Part shown: piece by piece, positions 1 to 10,895 of the stretch
Layout: each line of letters begins with the position of its first letter
How positions within the stretch are numbered: the stretch's first letter is position 1
Origin: Daedaleopsis sinensis
Lineage: Eukaryota > Basidiomycota > Agaricomycetes > Polyporales > Polyporaceae
Length of the DNA stretch: 64,000 bases
Assembly (NCBI GenBank): GCA_033807695.1
Contig: CM066310.1
Location: 1,178,001 to 1,242,000 of the forward strand
Direction: 5' to 3'
Program-made: the position numbers and the translations under genes
Notes under the pieces: model-generated
The model's database searches: none
What the model was told of the DNA's origin: nothing
What the model saw: only the letters and a program-made list of their open reading frames with translations

Positions 1-160
1 GAATCGAGAATTCGTGCCATGGTTCCACCCAGGTTCCAGTGTTCCACCACGTCCGAGGGAGACTTTAAGCGCCGGCAAGTCGCGTCGCGTTCAATCACGT
101 CGAGCCAACGTCGAGCGCTCTCTGAGCTCCATCCTCTAACACTCACTCTTCCTCCTACGG

Positions 161-667
161 ATGGCTGGTCTTCAACCCTATGTGGACCGTGAGTTGCACA
201 TAGCCCAACGTTCAATTTTGAAACATGCTTAGGCACTATCACAGATCGCACTCTAGTCATTCTCCAGGATGGCCGAGCCATTGTGGTACGTTCGACGAGT
301 TGACACTGGTTCGGTGGCGATCTTCTCAACGCTTGGCCGTACACTCCGTTTCACCGACACCACACAGGGCATAATGGCGGGGTATGACCAGAAGTCGAAC
401 GTCGTCCTGTCCGACTCCAAGGAGCGTGTGTACAGCATGGAGGAAGGCGTGGAGGAGATTCCGCTCGGATTGTACCTCGTCAAGGGCGATCAAATGTACG
501 TCTTCTCCTCGAGTTCATCGTGCATGCTTCTCTCCAGTGACACGGCGAATCGCGTGAGAGCTAACGTGACTCGCAGAGTGCTCATCGCGGAGGTGGACGA
601 AGCGATAGACAGTGCCGTTGACCTGTCGTCCATACGTGCTGAACCCCTACCGGCCATTCGGTATTGA
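161..667 (+). CDS. LSM8: LSm8, U6 snRNA-associated Sm-like protein
   Basis: This gene encodes a subunit of the nuclear LSm2-8 ring, which binds the 3' end of U6 snRNA and supports pre-mRNA splicing. Four exons (161-188, 245-285, 368-495, 577-667) joined at GT-AG introns give 95 residues, matching the roughly 96 residues of LSm8 in other eukaryotes. The Sm1 motif is visible as QDGRAIV followed by GYDQKSNVVLSDSKERV, and the Sm2 motif as LGLYLVKGDQ. The C-terminus EAIDSAVDLSSIRAEPL is the diagnostic LSm8 tail. The start is the ATG of MAGLQPYVD, because it restores the usual N-terminus; the shorter open frame beginning at 269 is intron read-through. The next gene lies tail to tail on the other strand. 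The splice sites are inferred by eye but every phase is consistent. Confidence 0.93.
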
Positions 668-1382
668 CCTTGCACAACTCGTGCTTCGTCCAAACGTCGT
701 TCCTCTGTGGGACGTGTATCCCAGCAGGGGGCATCCACAAACTCGATTGACTGCAGCTTCAGCCATGTTCGGTCTGCGCTCGGTCCTCGCAGTGTTCGTT
801 TGAAGCCACTCGGTTTGATGACAGCGTAGCTCGGCGGCGAATGGTAGCATGGCTGGACTGCGAGGAATGTACAAACACAAACACCCATGTCAATCACACG
901 GAGTAGTCGCCTGGCAGTTGGTCTCGCCGCATCCTTCGTGGCTTATTCACAGTACATGAAGGCCGTGACGACCTGGTATGACATGCCATCTCAGTCAGTG
1001 CGTTCACGCTCTGGTCTCGCCCACGTCTCGTCAACTCCTCCCGCTCCTCTCCTCCATCGAGACCGACGACGCACACGGCTGCACAAAGAACGCCCGAATG
1101 AGAAGACATGTTTTCCTTGTTGAACGCGATGTTGGTGATTGCATTTGCGATCAGCGCTGAACAGGGATAGAGAGTCTGCACGTTCATGGGATGAGCGTGA
1201 TCATCGTTCATGTTCGGCTAGTCTGACTTCACTCCCAATTCCGGTCCTGAACGAATGCTGTCCGGGTTTCACTATGAACGACACAGTCGCGTCTCTCAAG
1301 AAGGTCGCATAAGGCTGCGACTGCGAGGAGCTACTGAGGCCTGAAGAACCAGCTATTCTGCTCTCAAAGTGCTCGGCATAAG
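668..1382. other. Intergenic, no gene seen
   Basis: This is the shared 3' intergenic stretch between the convergent LSM8 and rhodanese genes. The short open frames on both strands have no recognisable motif and look like chance readings. No RNA gene or repeat was recognised. Confidence 0.6.
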
Positions 1383-2474
1383 CTATACTGGATCATCGGT
1401 CACTATCCCTTCAGTCGGCGGCGCAGTCGAAGACGTTTCAATTTCGTCTGGCAGCCCCGCGTCCTTCCACGCCGCATAACCACCGATCATGTCCGTTGCG
1501 TTCAACATACCCAGATCGTGCAGCGACGCGGCGGCGAGCGACGACGTGTAGCTCTCCTGGCAGAATATGACGACCCGCAAGTCGTATCTATCAGCGATCG
1601 GCAGCCGGTACGCGCACCGCGGGTCGAACCTCCACTCGAGCACATTGCGTTCGACGACGAGGGCGCCGGTGATCGCGCCAAACGTACGCCGTTGGGCCTC
1701 GGGCCGGATGTCGACGAGGACGACGGGCCACGGTGCGTTCACGTCCTGCAGTTCCTCGAATGCCTGGCGGGGGGTGATGCGCTGGAGGCGCGCGCGTGCA
1801 TGCTCGAGGATTTGGTTGATGCTCCGGGACCCGGGGGGCGGGATGAGCGGGTCGATCGGTCTGCGCGCGGCCTTGCGGACGGCGTCCCAGAAGGCGGCCT
1901 CGTCGTACGTGCTCGTGCAGAGGTCGCGGACGAGTGCGCCCCACCGGCCGCGGCGGAGCTCGTGCCGCTCGACCCGGTTGAGGAACTTGGACATGACGAG
2001 GAGCCCGGCGCGCTCTGCGAGCTCTTCCGACGAGCTGCAGATGAGGACCGGGCTGAGGCTTTGGGTTTGGGTGGGGAGGGCGAGCAGGAAGAGGTAGGAC
2101 TCCTGCTTAGGGAGCATCGTGCGCTTCAACCGCGAGGCGACCGCCTTGAGGAACTGTTCTGCGGCCGGGTGAGGCAGAGTCACGACCACACCGACATGTG
2201 TATCGTCGATCTTCTCCGCTTTGCGCAAGGCGCGGATAACTATGGAATGTGCGACTTGGTCGCGGACGGGATCGAGTGGATCGGTAGGAGATTCGGGGGT
2301 ATGCTCCTCGAGATCTTCCCCTGATGTTGTGGAGGACGCGCGAGGTCTCTCGATGACCTCACCATAGCTAGTCGTTGAACGCGATGTCGAGTAGTCCGAG
2401 TGGGTTTGCCGGGGAGTGCTGGTATGTGAAGACATGTTCTGCCAGCGGCGGTATAAGTCATCAGATCGTGACAT
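1383..2474 (-). CDS. Rhodanese-domain protein, bacterial-like
   Basis: A single uninterrupted frame of 363 residues starts at ATG 2474. The C-terminal third (about 229-345) is a rhodanese-like sulfurtransferase domain: VVLVDIRPEAQRR, GALVVERNVLEWRFDP, VVIFCQESYTSSLAAASLHDLG and GGYAAWKDAGLP. The predicted catalytic cysteine is C305, in the loop CQESYTS. Such domains carry persulfide sulfur or act as phosphatase or signalling modules. The substrate here is unknown. Residues 1-70 are Ser/Thr/Arg-rich and probably disordered; residues 70-200 contain a conserved-looking region that I do not recognise. The phrases ERNVLEW and SLAAASLHDLG are typical of actinobacterial single-domain rhodaneses, which hints at old horizontal transfer or a shared subfamily. 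The gene is intronless, unlike its neighbours. No signal peptide is seen. Confidence 0.82.
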   Translation of the reverse strand: MSRSDDLYRRWQNMSSHTSTPRQTHSDYSTSRSTTSYGEVIERPRASSTTSGEDLEEHTPESPTDPLDPVRDQVAHSIVIRALRKAEKIDDTHVGVVVTLPHPAAEQFLKAVASRLKRTMLPKQESYLFLLALPTQTQSLSPVLICSSSEELAERAGLLVMSKFLNRVERHELRRGRWGALVRDLCTSTYDEAAFWDAVRKAARRPIDPLIPPPGSRSINQILEHARARLQRITPRQAFEELQDVNAPWPVVLVDIRPEAQRRTFGAITGALVVERNVLEWRFDPRCAYRLPIADRYDLRVVIFCQESYTSSLAAASLHDLGMLNATDMIGGYAAWKDAGLPDEIETSSTAPPTEGIVTDDPV

Positions 2475-3091
2475 AGATTATTGTGGAGGTCTCACCGACT
2501 AGTACTGTCTGGCTGTGAAGAAAGGAAGAAGGACAGTATTCTCCTCAAACTACAGTGCAGGTAACCAGTACTTTAGCCACTCAGTGATCGGGATACTAGC
2601 AGACGTCCCACTTAACACAGGACGCACGATCTTGGTCCTTCGTCGTCGTCGTGGACAATCTAAGTAGTGTTACACGGCGTCCGTTCAGCTGAATTTGACA
2701 GCGCGTCAGCTGACAAACACTGACAAACTTCCAAGGACCAGCAGGATGTGTTTCTAAGGTGAGATGTACAGAAATGCGACTATGGAGACAGTACTACGAA
2801 GTGTGGATTCCAGTGAGATGTGGAACTATATCATGCTGACGATGTGATGCGGGAGACATGGACGATAGAATGGCGATGCGACAGCTTGAATGGTGGGGTT
2901 AGAGTACGACTCGATAATAGATGGAGTGGACGCTGGAAGAGGGATGGTGTAATCTAGTCTTCCAAATATGCGGTGCTTATATGAACGAAGATGCGATGTC
3001 CGTGAGTATGAAGATGGGAGGGCGATAGAGATGGAGGCGGCCAGTCCGTGATGCATCCGACCCTGAAGATCCTTTCCGATTAGTGAGCTGT
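2475..3091. other. Intergenic: rhodanese promoter and terpene synthase 3' flank
   Basis: This stretch separates two minus-strand genes. It holds the probable promoter of the rhodanese gene and the 3' flank of the terpene synthase gene. The short open frames have no recognisable motif. Confidence 0.5.
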
Positions 3092-4276
3092 TCACGAGGC
3101 GACGAAGACCCAGCCGGATGACCGCACGTCTTCTCCAGCCTCCCCAAAGAACCTGTCCGTCTCGTACAACCAGTGCAAGGACCCCACGATGCAGTACCGC
3201 AAGCCACGGACATACGCGCGCACGTCCTCATCCCAGTCACCGAACACAGGCAACATGGTCTCGTTCGCCAAAAAGTTGGAGATGGTCTCTTTGACGAGGT
3301 TCCCGGCGAAGTGGACCGCGCCTTGCGCCGTGTATCGTCGTTCCGCCATGACTACGGTGACGAGGCTGTTGGTGTGCGGACGCTGTGCATACGAAGCGAT
3401 GTCCTACAGAGTCGGCGTCAGCAGGACAGCGCACAACGATGGCAAGGGGGGCCTCACTGTTGACCACACCATGATATCGGCGGCGTCTTGCCGTAGTCGT
3501 CGTAAGAGAGGATGCTCGTATATCTGCTGCGGGACATTGAGACCGCCCGCGTACTGGATGAGGTCGAGCAGCATTTTGACCCCGGCAGAGTCCCGTCGGG
3601 TGGATATGTAGGATTCCAAGTCGGGCATGATGCCTTCAGCTGCGTCCCGTGCTGCGATAGCCTGCCCAAGCCGGAAGGCGGCGAGGTGTCTCTGGAACCG
3701 CTTTTGCCAATCTCGGCGTGTGGATGGGCGAAATGACTTGTGCCATATTCTGCGGAGGTTAAGAAGGGTGAGCAAGGGACGTTCATTCCCGTCTTGAGGA
3801 GCCAACCGGGAGTGCAGAAGGTGCGAAGCGAAGATGGGGGATGAGATATGCGAGGCAATCAGGGGTCTGAATACGAAGAAGAACGAAGGGTGAAGGGGAG
3901 GAGAACGCGTGGCCGCGGTTGCGCTGGCGTCCACATTCGGATGTGTGTATAACGGTGACGAAAGAGGCACTCACGGGTCAAAGATCTCTTCGTCCGCGTA
4001 CAGCGACCGTGGCCTGTCCGTCCAGTGAGTGAGGACGATGAGCCATTTGGTGATCGCCAGGAGTTGTCCGGCGTCACAGGCAGGGAAGCAGAGGGAGGCA
4101 AGGAGGCCGAGACGTGCGCCGGGCAGGCGCTGCTCCTCGTCTCGGTCGAGAAAGAGGGGGTTCTGGAGGGCCCACTTTTCGGAGGAGAGTGAGACGGAGT
4201 GGCAGTGGACGTTGCAGCGTAGATCGAAGTGCGGGCTGCAGAAGGCCGGGAAGTTCGGGATGCGAATGCTGCCCAT
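3092..4276 (-). CDS. Sesquiterpene synthase (trichodiene/Cop-like fold), atypical metal motifs
   Basis: Three exons (4276-3975, 3866-3458, 3403-3092) give about 340 residues, the usual length of basidiomycete sesquiterpene synthases, which cyclise farnesyl diphosphate. The C-terminus has the family signature YVRGLRYCIVGSLHWLYETD followed by RFFG (about 301-324). PDLESYISTRR (about 182-192) matches the helix carrying the diphosphate-sensing arginine. An acidic EEIFD (about 96-100) sits where the first D(D/E)xxD motif should be. The second motif, normally (N/D)DxxSxxxE, reads T-D-I-A-S-Y-A-Q-R (about 237-245), so the first and last metal ligands are replaced. The intron junction that creates this motif is in phase 0. 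Exon 2 could instead start later, at the acceptor before 3727, in the same phase; the longer version gives the normal spacing. The product cannot be predicted, and the enzyme may be inactive. Confidence 0.78.
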
Positions 4277-4920
4277 GTCGGTAATCGCGGGTCCGAGGGA
4301 CAAGAGAAGGGGCAAGTGGCAAGTAGAGTGTGGTCGTGATGTGCTCGTGAGGTCGTGAGGTCGTAAGGCGGTCGGGGTACCACTCGGGGAGAGAGAAGGA
4401 GAAAGAGGTGGCTGAGGCGAGTTGACGTCCCAACGCGCAGAGCGCTGTCCGCCAGCGCGACTGCTCAGCCGATCGGGTGACAGAAGGACACAAAAGCGAG
4501 CCCAAGGCGAAGCCGGATCAACACAGGCTGTAGGCGAGTCTATGTTCTGTGCGTACCAAGTCAGAAGCTGAAGCTGAAGCTCACTGCAGCGCCCCGCTCC
4601 CCGTCCGTCTTGTCCCAGGCGGTCATCGGCCCGCGCTAGTCTCAGCCTCGCCGCCAGCTCCTTTTGTCTCCCGAACGCTCGCCCGTTGGCGTCGATACAC
4701 GCAGCAACCCAAGACAATAAGCCCTAGACATTGACGAGAGGAGGAGACAAGATGTGTGATCCCGCTCGCAACACGACTGCAAGTTCAACAGCCCGCTTGC
4801 TCCTAAGTTGGCATAGCACGACTGATAAATTCGACGGTTAGCCGGGTTAGGATCACCGGCTTTCTAAAAGTCTATTCCATCTTCTCGCGGAGACTACAAA
4901 AGTACAATAGCGTGTGCTTC
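4277..4920. other. Upstream region of the terpene synthase
   Basis: This is the probable promoter and 5' UTR. Open frames run through it in both directions because it is GC-rich, but none shows a known domain. No repeat was recognised before about 4930. Confidence 0.5.
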
Positions 4921-4929
4921 AATATCCTA

Positions 4930-5076
4930 CACACGCAGATATCTGACTGACACCTATTCACGGAGGCGTCTGACAGATATCATAAAATAATCTTACTGAT
5001 ATGTGTAACACCATGTCAAGCAGATATCCGGTTGCCGACATCGGGCAGATATTTGTTGCAAAGTATGGTCAGATGT
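4930..5076. repeat. Left remnant of an older element with (G)CAGATAT motifs
   Basis: The motif CAGATAT occurs four times within about 120 bp (near 4937, 4974, 5020 and 5044). The same motif in both orientations reappears as a cluster at 11960-12115, beyond the far end of the CACTA element. The simplest reading is that the CACTA element jumped into an older repeat whose two ends carry these motifs. Its exact ends are not clear. Confidence 0.45.
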
Positions 5077-5220
5077 CACTGTAAAGATAAGTGTGGGTTA
5101 CAATCACCCCCGACCGGGTTGATTTCCGGAAATCACCCCCTTTCCGGGTTATTCCGGGAAAGGAGTGATGTTAGAGAGAAAATCACCCCCTTGAATCAGC
5201 CGGGTTGGGGGTGATTTTCA
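5077..5220 (+). repeat. Left TIR and subterminal repeats of the CACTA element
   Basis: The imperfect terminal inverted repeat starts at 5077. It is followed by AATCACCCCC copies near 5102, 5130 and 5181, each trailed by CCGGGTT (near 5113, 5143, 5199), and one inverted copy near 5207. These are candidate binding sites for the element's own proteins. Confidence 0.75.
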
Positions 5221-5378
5221 CGTCTGAATTGAGGGGACACATCGAGTGTTAAGTTTACGTCCCAGTAGCTATAGCTAGCGCTAGAGTACCGTATAAGTAT
5301 ACCTAGCTATTCATATCATGTACGTGCACCCACAGTGTGTCGAATGTTACATATATGTATTTCCAAGCCTGCACACCA

Positions 5379-8300
5379 TTACTCCTCTACAGCAAGGGCA
5401 CGAGCGAGCAATCCACTGCGATCGACGACCCCCCATCCCTTCGTGACCGAATCGGGCACTCGTCCTACCACACATTGGATACACCGGATGTCCATGATGC
5501 TCACCGGTCCATATTGCTTGTAGAAATGCATGTCGAGCCGATGATCGCTCTCAGTAATGGCACAGGTTCGAACGGCGGCCAATATGACAGTAGTCGGGCC
5601 GTCCAAACGAAGATCTTGCACGGCAGCGGGGGAGTTGAATTCGAGATGGACTATACGCTCGAGGCGCCCATAGAAGGTCTGTAGCTCGTAGACAGGTGTA
5701 CGGTGTCATCTGCAAGTGTTCTTGTCAACAAAGATCTCGTACTGAGGTGCCAAGAGTCAGTGTCTGAGCCAGGTCTGAGCAGTCACTTGTTACAAGGAGT
5801 CAGTTAGTACATACCCTGACATATGTCTGGTCCCTCTGATCTCCATGTCGCTTGAGCATGGCCGCCGCCGGGATGGTATCACCGTCAATGATACGTACTT
5901 TGCCCCATTGCTCGACTTCGAGAGGGAGATGCCGGCGGACTGCGGCAGCGCCTGCCACGGCGGGCTTCAATCCGAATCTGGTAACCAGGGCGCCGATGAT
6001 CTTATCTGCAAGGCCCTTGTCAAGCGTCATATTGCGACAGGGCGGACAAAGTACGCAGGTGGTGTCTGAATCGGAAGAAGAGTATCAGTGAGATCACCCG
6101 GCAGTAGATAAGGTGAGTGGTATTGAATGCTCACATGCAAGTACACGTCGTTCACCACGCGAGAGAGTGTCTGTGGAGCGTCGAGGTCGGAGCTCCAGTT
6201 CTTTGTGCAGATCGTAGAGGAGCTTGACATGTGAGAGACGTGCAAGGGCGATGACGTGATTGTCCATGCTGGACCATGGGAAACGGTGGCTTTTGATGGC
6301 AGGCTGCAATTGCCCACAGAAGTGTTCCATGGGGAATGCCCAGTATGCCCATACCGGCCCGACGGTCTCGATGCTGTCGGCGATATGGAGGAGAGAATGG
6401 ACCGTAACAGGGCATGTTGATAAACGGGCAGGGTCATATTGATAGTAATATCTGCACGTTGAATTCAAATTGAGTTGGTGAGTTGTTCTGAATGTGTGTA
6501 ATGAGATACGAGCTTACTTCTCATATGTTCGCACCCACTGTATGAATCCTTCGCGGATTGCCTGGATGTCGGCGGTCGAGAGCTCGAATTGCAGGCACAT
6601 TCGGAGGAGGCGAACGAGCTTGACAAAGTGATTGAAATACCGGATGTGTGTGAAGTGGCGGCGCAGAAGAACAGGTGCAATATACATTGTCCATGTCGTC
6701 CAAGCATCTGCGGTGCATGCTGAGCGGTCCTGTGAGATGTTGCCAAGACGAGGACCGAAAATAGATGGCAGCGTGTCACCTGCACAGGCAGTTGCTTCCC
6801 CAACAGCTTCCCAGACGGACGGGGCGAGGTGATATGATCCCTTGCCTTCGTCTAGACCTTTGAAAGCACCGGTCCAGAGAGCGACGAGATTCGGGATCAG
6901 GTTCTCCCATATCTGGTGCATGAAGTCGTAGGGGAAGGAAAGCGGAAGGGATATTGACGGGAGGTGGCTGAGGATCGGGACTCCCTTGATGCCACATGCT
7001 CGTGCAAGCCGCTCGCTCTCGGCGTGGGTTTTCGCAGCCATGATGTCGCGGCCTTCACGAAGCATCTCGGTGTGGGTGCGCATGGGTAGAGACGTCGGAT
7101 CATACTCCTTGCGGAGCGTAGAACCTTCCTCGAGCACAGCAGGGTGGCGGGAGCGATCAAGCGGGACATAGTGGGCAGGAGAGGTAGAGTCAGGGGTGCG
7201 GAGGCCGCGTATCTTACACATACGGCATGGATAGAGAGCGTTATGACCTTTCATCTGCATGACCATTGAAACGGCCGGGATGTCGCCACAGACGAGAAGT
7301 AGGAAGGCACGGAGGATGAATTGGGTCTTGGTGAGAACATCATAGGCAGTGACACCAAGAGTGAGCTCGAGGAATTCTTGAAGCGCAGGCCAGAGAAAGG
7401 AGTCGAAGTCCTTGGGCTTCTTAGGGCTGGGGATGATGCAGAGCGGAATGATGTTCTCCTTGTGAAAGCGATCTTCGGGGGGGAGATTGTAGTTGTATAA
7501 GATCACTGGCCAAGCGGACTTCTTGCGGCGCCGCCAAGGTGCGAAACCGTCCGTCGAAAGGCCCAGAGCGATGTCGCGGGGATCAGAGAAGAAGTTACAC
7601 CCGACATCTCGTCCTTCCAGAACAATTCGACGGCGACAGAGATCTCGATAGTGCGCACTATCGAACACATCCTTCACTCCTGCAGGGTCTTGTGTGAATA
7701 CCGCTCGATACCCCATCGCCTCGGCGGTATTGCGGTGACGCTGTGTGGCGATCAAACGGGACTTCACGGACAGATATGATAATTGCCGCCGCGGATTTCC
7801 GTATTCATCGTACCGTGAGGTCTTGCAGTGTGGGCACTCGTCGAGATCGGACAGCGGGCCTGTGTAGGCCATGCACGACCCGACGCAGCAGTCATAGCGC
7901 TCCGGTGTGAGGCCAGACAAAAAAGCTACTCGTGTCTTGATTTTGTGGAAGCTGGGGAGGTCGGCAGCAGGGAAGACGTGCGGTAGATCAGCAAAAGCAC
8001 TCTCCGAAAGGTTGTGTCTAAATGCAATTCATAGAGAATGCTCTGTCTGCCGAAGACCACGCTATACTACGCGCGTATGCCTACAAGCTTAAACTCAATT
8101 GTGCGAAAAGAATAAGGGTATATTGTAATTGCACTCACCGAGGCCCGCAACCTCACGCAAGAATTGTTCGTGGAGACGGTCTCGTGCACTGACATCTGGA
8201 TTGTAGACATCGTCGTCATCCGGCCATTCTTCATCCACCCACACCTCCTCAGGCTCAGCATCATCATCACTACGCTCTAGATTGTCCCCTTCGTCCTCAC

Positions 8301-8843
8301 TGTCTTCAACAGTAACCGGAAATTTGCGGGTAGATGTCGAACGGAAACCATGTTCAATATCTGCAAGAATCTCAATTGCACGCCTACCAAAGTCCCGTGG
8401 TTCCAGCTGGACGCCTGCATCGTCGTTCCCCACCTCAATCTCACCCATCACATCAGCTCCGGAGCGTGCCAAGTGACCATCCATCGCGCCTGACCATTCC
8501 ATGTCCATCTCATTCCCGCCAGTGCCGCCGCCGTCATCGTGCCTCGAATGGTCAGGAAGAGACCTGGATGCCCCTCCAGTCCCGTGCCGAGCTACCCCCA
8601 GGGCTTTGTGACGCTTGGCGGGAGGTGTGCTTTTGCTTGGTTTGTTGCCCAGTACGAGGATTCGTCGGTACGTATGTGATGCACGTACATGAGGAGCGGC
8701 CCCGAGTTTGCGGTGACGCAGCGCAGTACTCGCAGAGACAAAAGCTCTGCAACACGAGCACAGGACCTTCTTGGCCTGAGCTCTTGCCGGTTGCTTCTTG
8801 CGGGCGAGTGACGTAGATGCTTGCGAAGGATCACCTCGTGCCA
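5379..8843 (-). CDS. Plavaka/Tnp2-like CACTA transposase
   Basis: This is the multi-exon transposase of the 5,077-11,100 element, starting at ATG 8843 (MARGDPSQAST). The N-terminus has a C-x-C-C ... RHRKLG zinc-knuckle-like motif and an acidic linker (EDSEDEGDNLERSDDD). The second exon block contains FLSGLTPERYDCC, CMAYTGPLSDLDECPHC, the catalytic-region phrase LGLSTDGFAPW, a CRMC knuckle and FPYDFMHQIWENL. The 6.4-6.1 kb exon carries SLLHIADSIETVGPVWAYWA and FPMEHFCG, a hallmark of this family, and the last exons read RRHLPLEVEQWGKVRIIDG and MQDLRLDGP. The intron near 6514-6461 splices cleanly in phase. I found no stop or frameshift that a plausible intron would not remove, so the gene may be functional. 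Exon ends near 8004, 6094 and 5690 are approximate. Confidence 0.85.
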
Positions 8844-9176
8844 TGATCTGTGCGTATGTCAAGTATGTCAACGTAAGTGTGGCTAGTAACCGAACAATAG
8901 ACTGTGGAACTGACTTATTCAAAGAGCAGAGGCAACAGTGTGTCGTGAAGTCTAGAACAGCAGACGAGAGAGTGCAGAGCACAAGCAGATCTATGTAAGT
9001 AAACGGTATGCATAGAGCTCAAGTCGAGAGCAAGGTCGTGAGAATACATGAACGCCACCACTCTCAACAACGGCGATATCGCTCAACAAGCTGAAGTGTT
9101 ACACCCCATCCCACCTCGTCTCTCATCCACCACAGCTCTCGACATTCGACATTGATTGACATATCCAGTCCAAAGC
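8844..9176. promoter_or_regulatory. Divergent promoter of the two element genes
   Basis: This 333-bp spacer separates the start codons of the transposase (-) and the accessory gene (+), so it must hold both promoters. No clear TATA box or subterminal motif was seen in it. Confidence 0.5.
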
Positions 9177-10715
9177 ATGGCACACACATCAGACACCTCC
9201 GAGTCGCAAAGCACTGTGAAAAAGGCCGCGGCGGCACAATCGCGAACGGCGGCCCAGATTGTGAAGACGAAGGTGAGCGATGCAGCTCAGGCGAAGGCCA
9301 CCAAGGCGAAGGAGGCGAAGGAGATGAAGATGCAGGTGAAGGCGGCGAAGGCGAAGAAGGCGAAGGAGGCGAAGGAGAAGGAGGCGAAGGAGGCGAAGGC
9401 CCGATCGCAAGCGAAGCCAGCAGCTAAGTCGAACCCCCTGACTGGCAAAGAGCCGCCAGCTGCTGCCAACACCGTGCGTTCGAAGCCTCCCGGTGACAAG
9501 CAACCTGGTCCAGCATCCAACAGAGAGCGTCAGCAACGAGGCCCTGGGCAACGCAAGAGGAAGACGAGTGACGAGAACGCATCTCCGGACGCCGACCTTC
9601 AAGACACTGTTGAGATGTTGCGAGGTATGTTACGGACCATCGAATCATATGCTACAACCTATGCTCACGTCAATGTAGCTCAACTTGCGGAGGAGAAGGC
9701 GGCACGCCTCAAGACAGAGGCGGCGATGGTTCAACTGAAAAAACTCACCAAACCATCACAGCCAGTTTACAAGGTGCCGAAGCCACGAGGGACTGTAGGG
9801 AAGGGCTTGTTCCTTCGTCAGTCTATGAGACTAGAGGGCGAGGATGATAAGCCGCTGTACCTCGCATGCCTAGTGAGAAAAATTTAGCGTGCTACGTCAA
9901 AGATAATTGTCGCTGATACTCACTCTTCTAGATCACCGTGCGGGATCTATGTCTCGCCGGTCGTCTCAATTGGAGAAAGGGAATCCGAGAGCAGGACGTT
10001 AAAGCTCTGGGCGCGGTGTATGAACTCGTAAGTCATCCCAATGATTGGAGAGTGACGAAACTCACCATGTCTCCAGGCCCGGAAAGAACAGCCCTATCTC
10101 GAACGCTTTGAGAATGATTGGGCCACAGGCCAGATCTTGATTCAGTTCATGTCGAATCGCCGCAAGAACACCCTCAAACAAGGGAGGGTGGTGGTCCGGA
10201 AGGATTCGAACGGCCACCGAGTCCTGGTCGATGTTCGCAAGGTGCCAAGCATCGAAGCAGAAGGAGGCGACGACGACGACCACGATCTGGACGATGGCTT
10301 CCTTGATGTGGGCACCAGGAAGAGGAAGCGTGGTGGCAAGCCTGGGAACGACTACCGGCACGAGGAGGACGGGAATGGAGAGATGGATGGGGAGGATGAC
10401 GAAGATGGAGCCCTGGGAGATGGTGATGGGAATGGGGAAGGCGGCGGTATTGGGTACGGCGACGATGACGAGGTTGAAGGTGAGCACGAACCTGAGCTCG
10501 AGGATCCGGAAGACGAGGAGGAGGATCCGGAGCGGGGCCAAGCTGGTATCAACAAGCCACCAAGGAAGCCTCACGGGGCCAAGCGATCGACTCGCTCTGC
10601 GGTCGAAGACGAGGACAGCAACGCTGGTGACGGTAGCGACGAGGAGGAGGAAGAAGAGGAGGACGTACTGCCAACACCCAAAAAGCGCAGGCTGGGAACC
10701 GTCAAGGCTACCTAA
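9177..10715 (+). CDS. Accessory protein of the CACTA element (TnpA-like role inferred)
   Basis: Three exons (9177 to about 9870, about 9932-10027, 10078-10715) give a highly charged protein. The first 80 residues form a Lys/Ala/Glu-rich helix (repeats of KAKEAK), probably a nucleic-acid contacting or coiled-coil arm. The centre (KPRGTVGKGLFLRQSMRL, ITVRDLCLAGRLNWRKG, YLERFENDWATGQIL) looks folded. The C-terminus is very acidic (EDEEEDPE, DEEEEEEED) with Lys/Arg patches such as RKRKRGG and PKKRRLG that could be nuclear localisation signals. I recognise no named domain. It is transcribed divergently from the transposase inside the same terminal repeats, so it is element-encoded. By analogy with two-gene CACTA elements of plants it could bind the subterminal repeats; that is inference. 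Confidence 0.72.
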
Positions 10716-10895
10716 ACGCGCGCGTCATTACGTACCGAGACACTCTTTGCGTATCGAGCTTCTTCTTCTTGCCTTTTCTAAACCCATACATGTCCTGCCT
10801 AGAGCTCAACGAATGAATGATAGTATCTATTGCTTTCCAATTCACGCAGGAGCAGCTGCTAGCCGGGGTGTACGGTGAGGTCTACCGAGAGCAAT

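Noticed and set aside
490..897. Minus-strand open frame of 135 codons across LSM8
   Set aside because: It overlaps the well-supported LSM8 exons in antisense and has no protein-like motif.
1518..2324. Plus-strand open frame of 268 codons
   Set aside because: It is the antisense shadow of the rhodanese gene, caused by high GC; composition is repetitive and no domain is visible.
4277..4717. N-terminal extension of the terpene synthase frame
   Set aside because: The frame is open but low-complexity; the family N-terminus starts at MGSIRIPNF, and the extension looks like 5' UTR.
5095..5220. Possible CRISPR-like or tandem array (regular AATCACCCCC words)
   Set aside because: Units are too few and irregular, and in a eukaryote they are better explained as CACTA subterminal repeats.
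9189..9602. Leu/Arg-rich minus-strand frame
   Set aside because: It is the antisense of the Lys/Ala repeat in the CACTA accessory gene.
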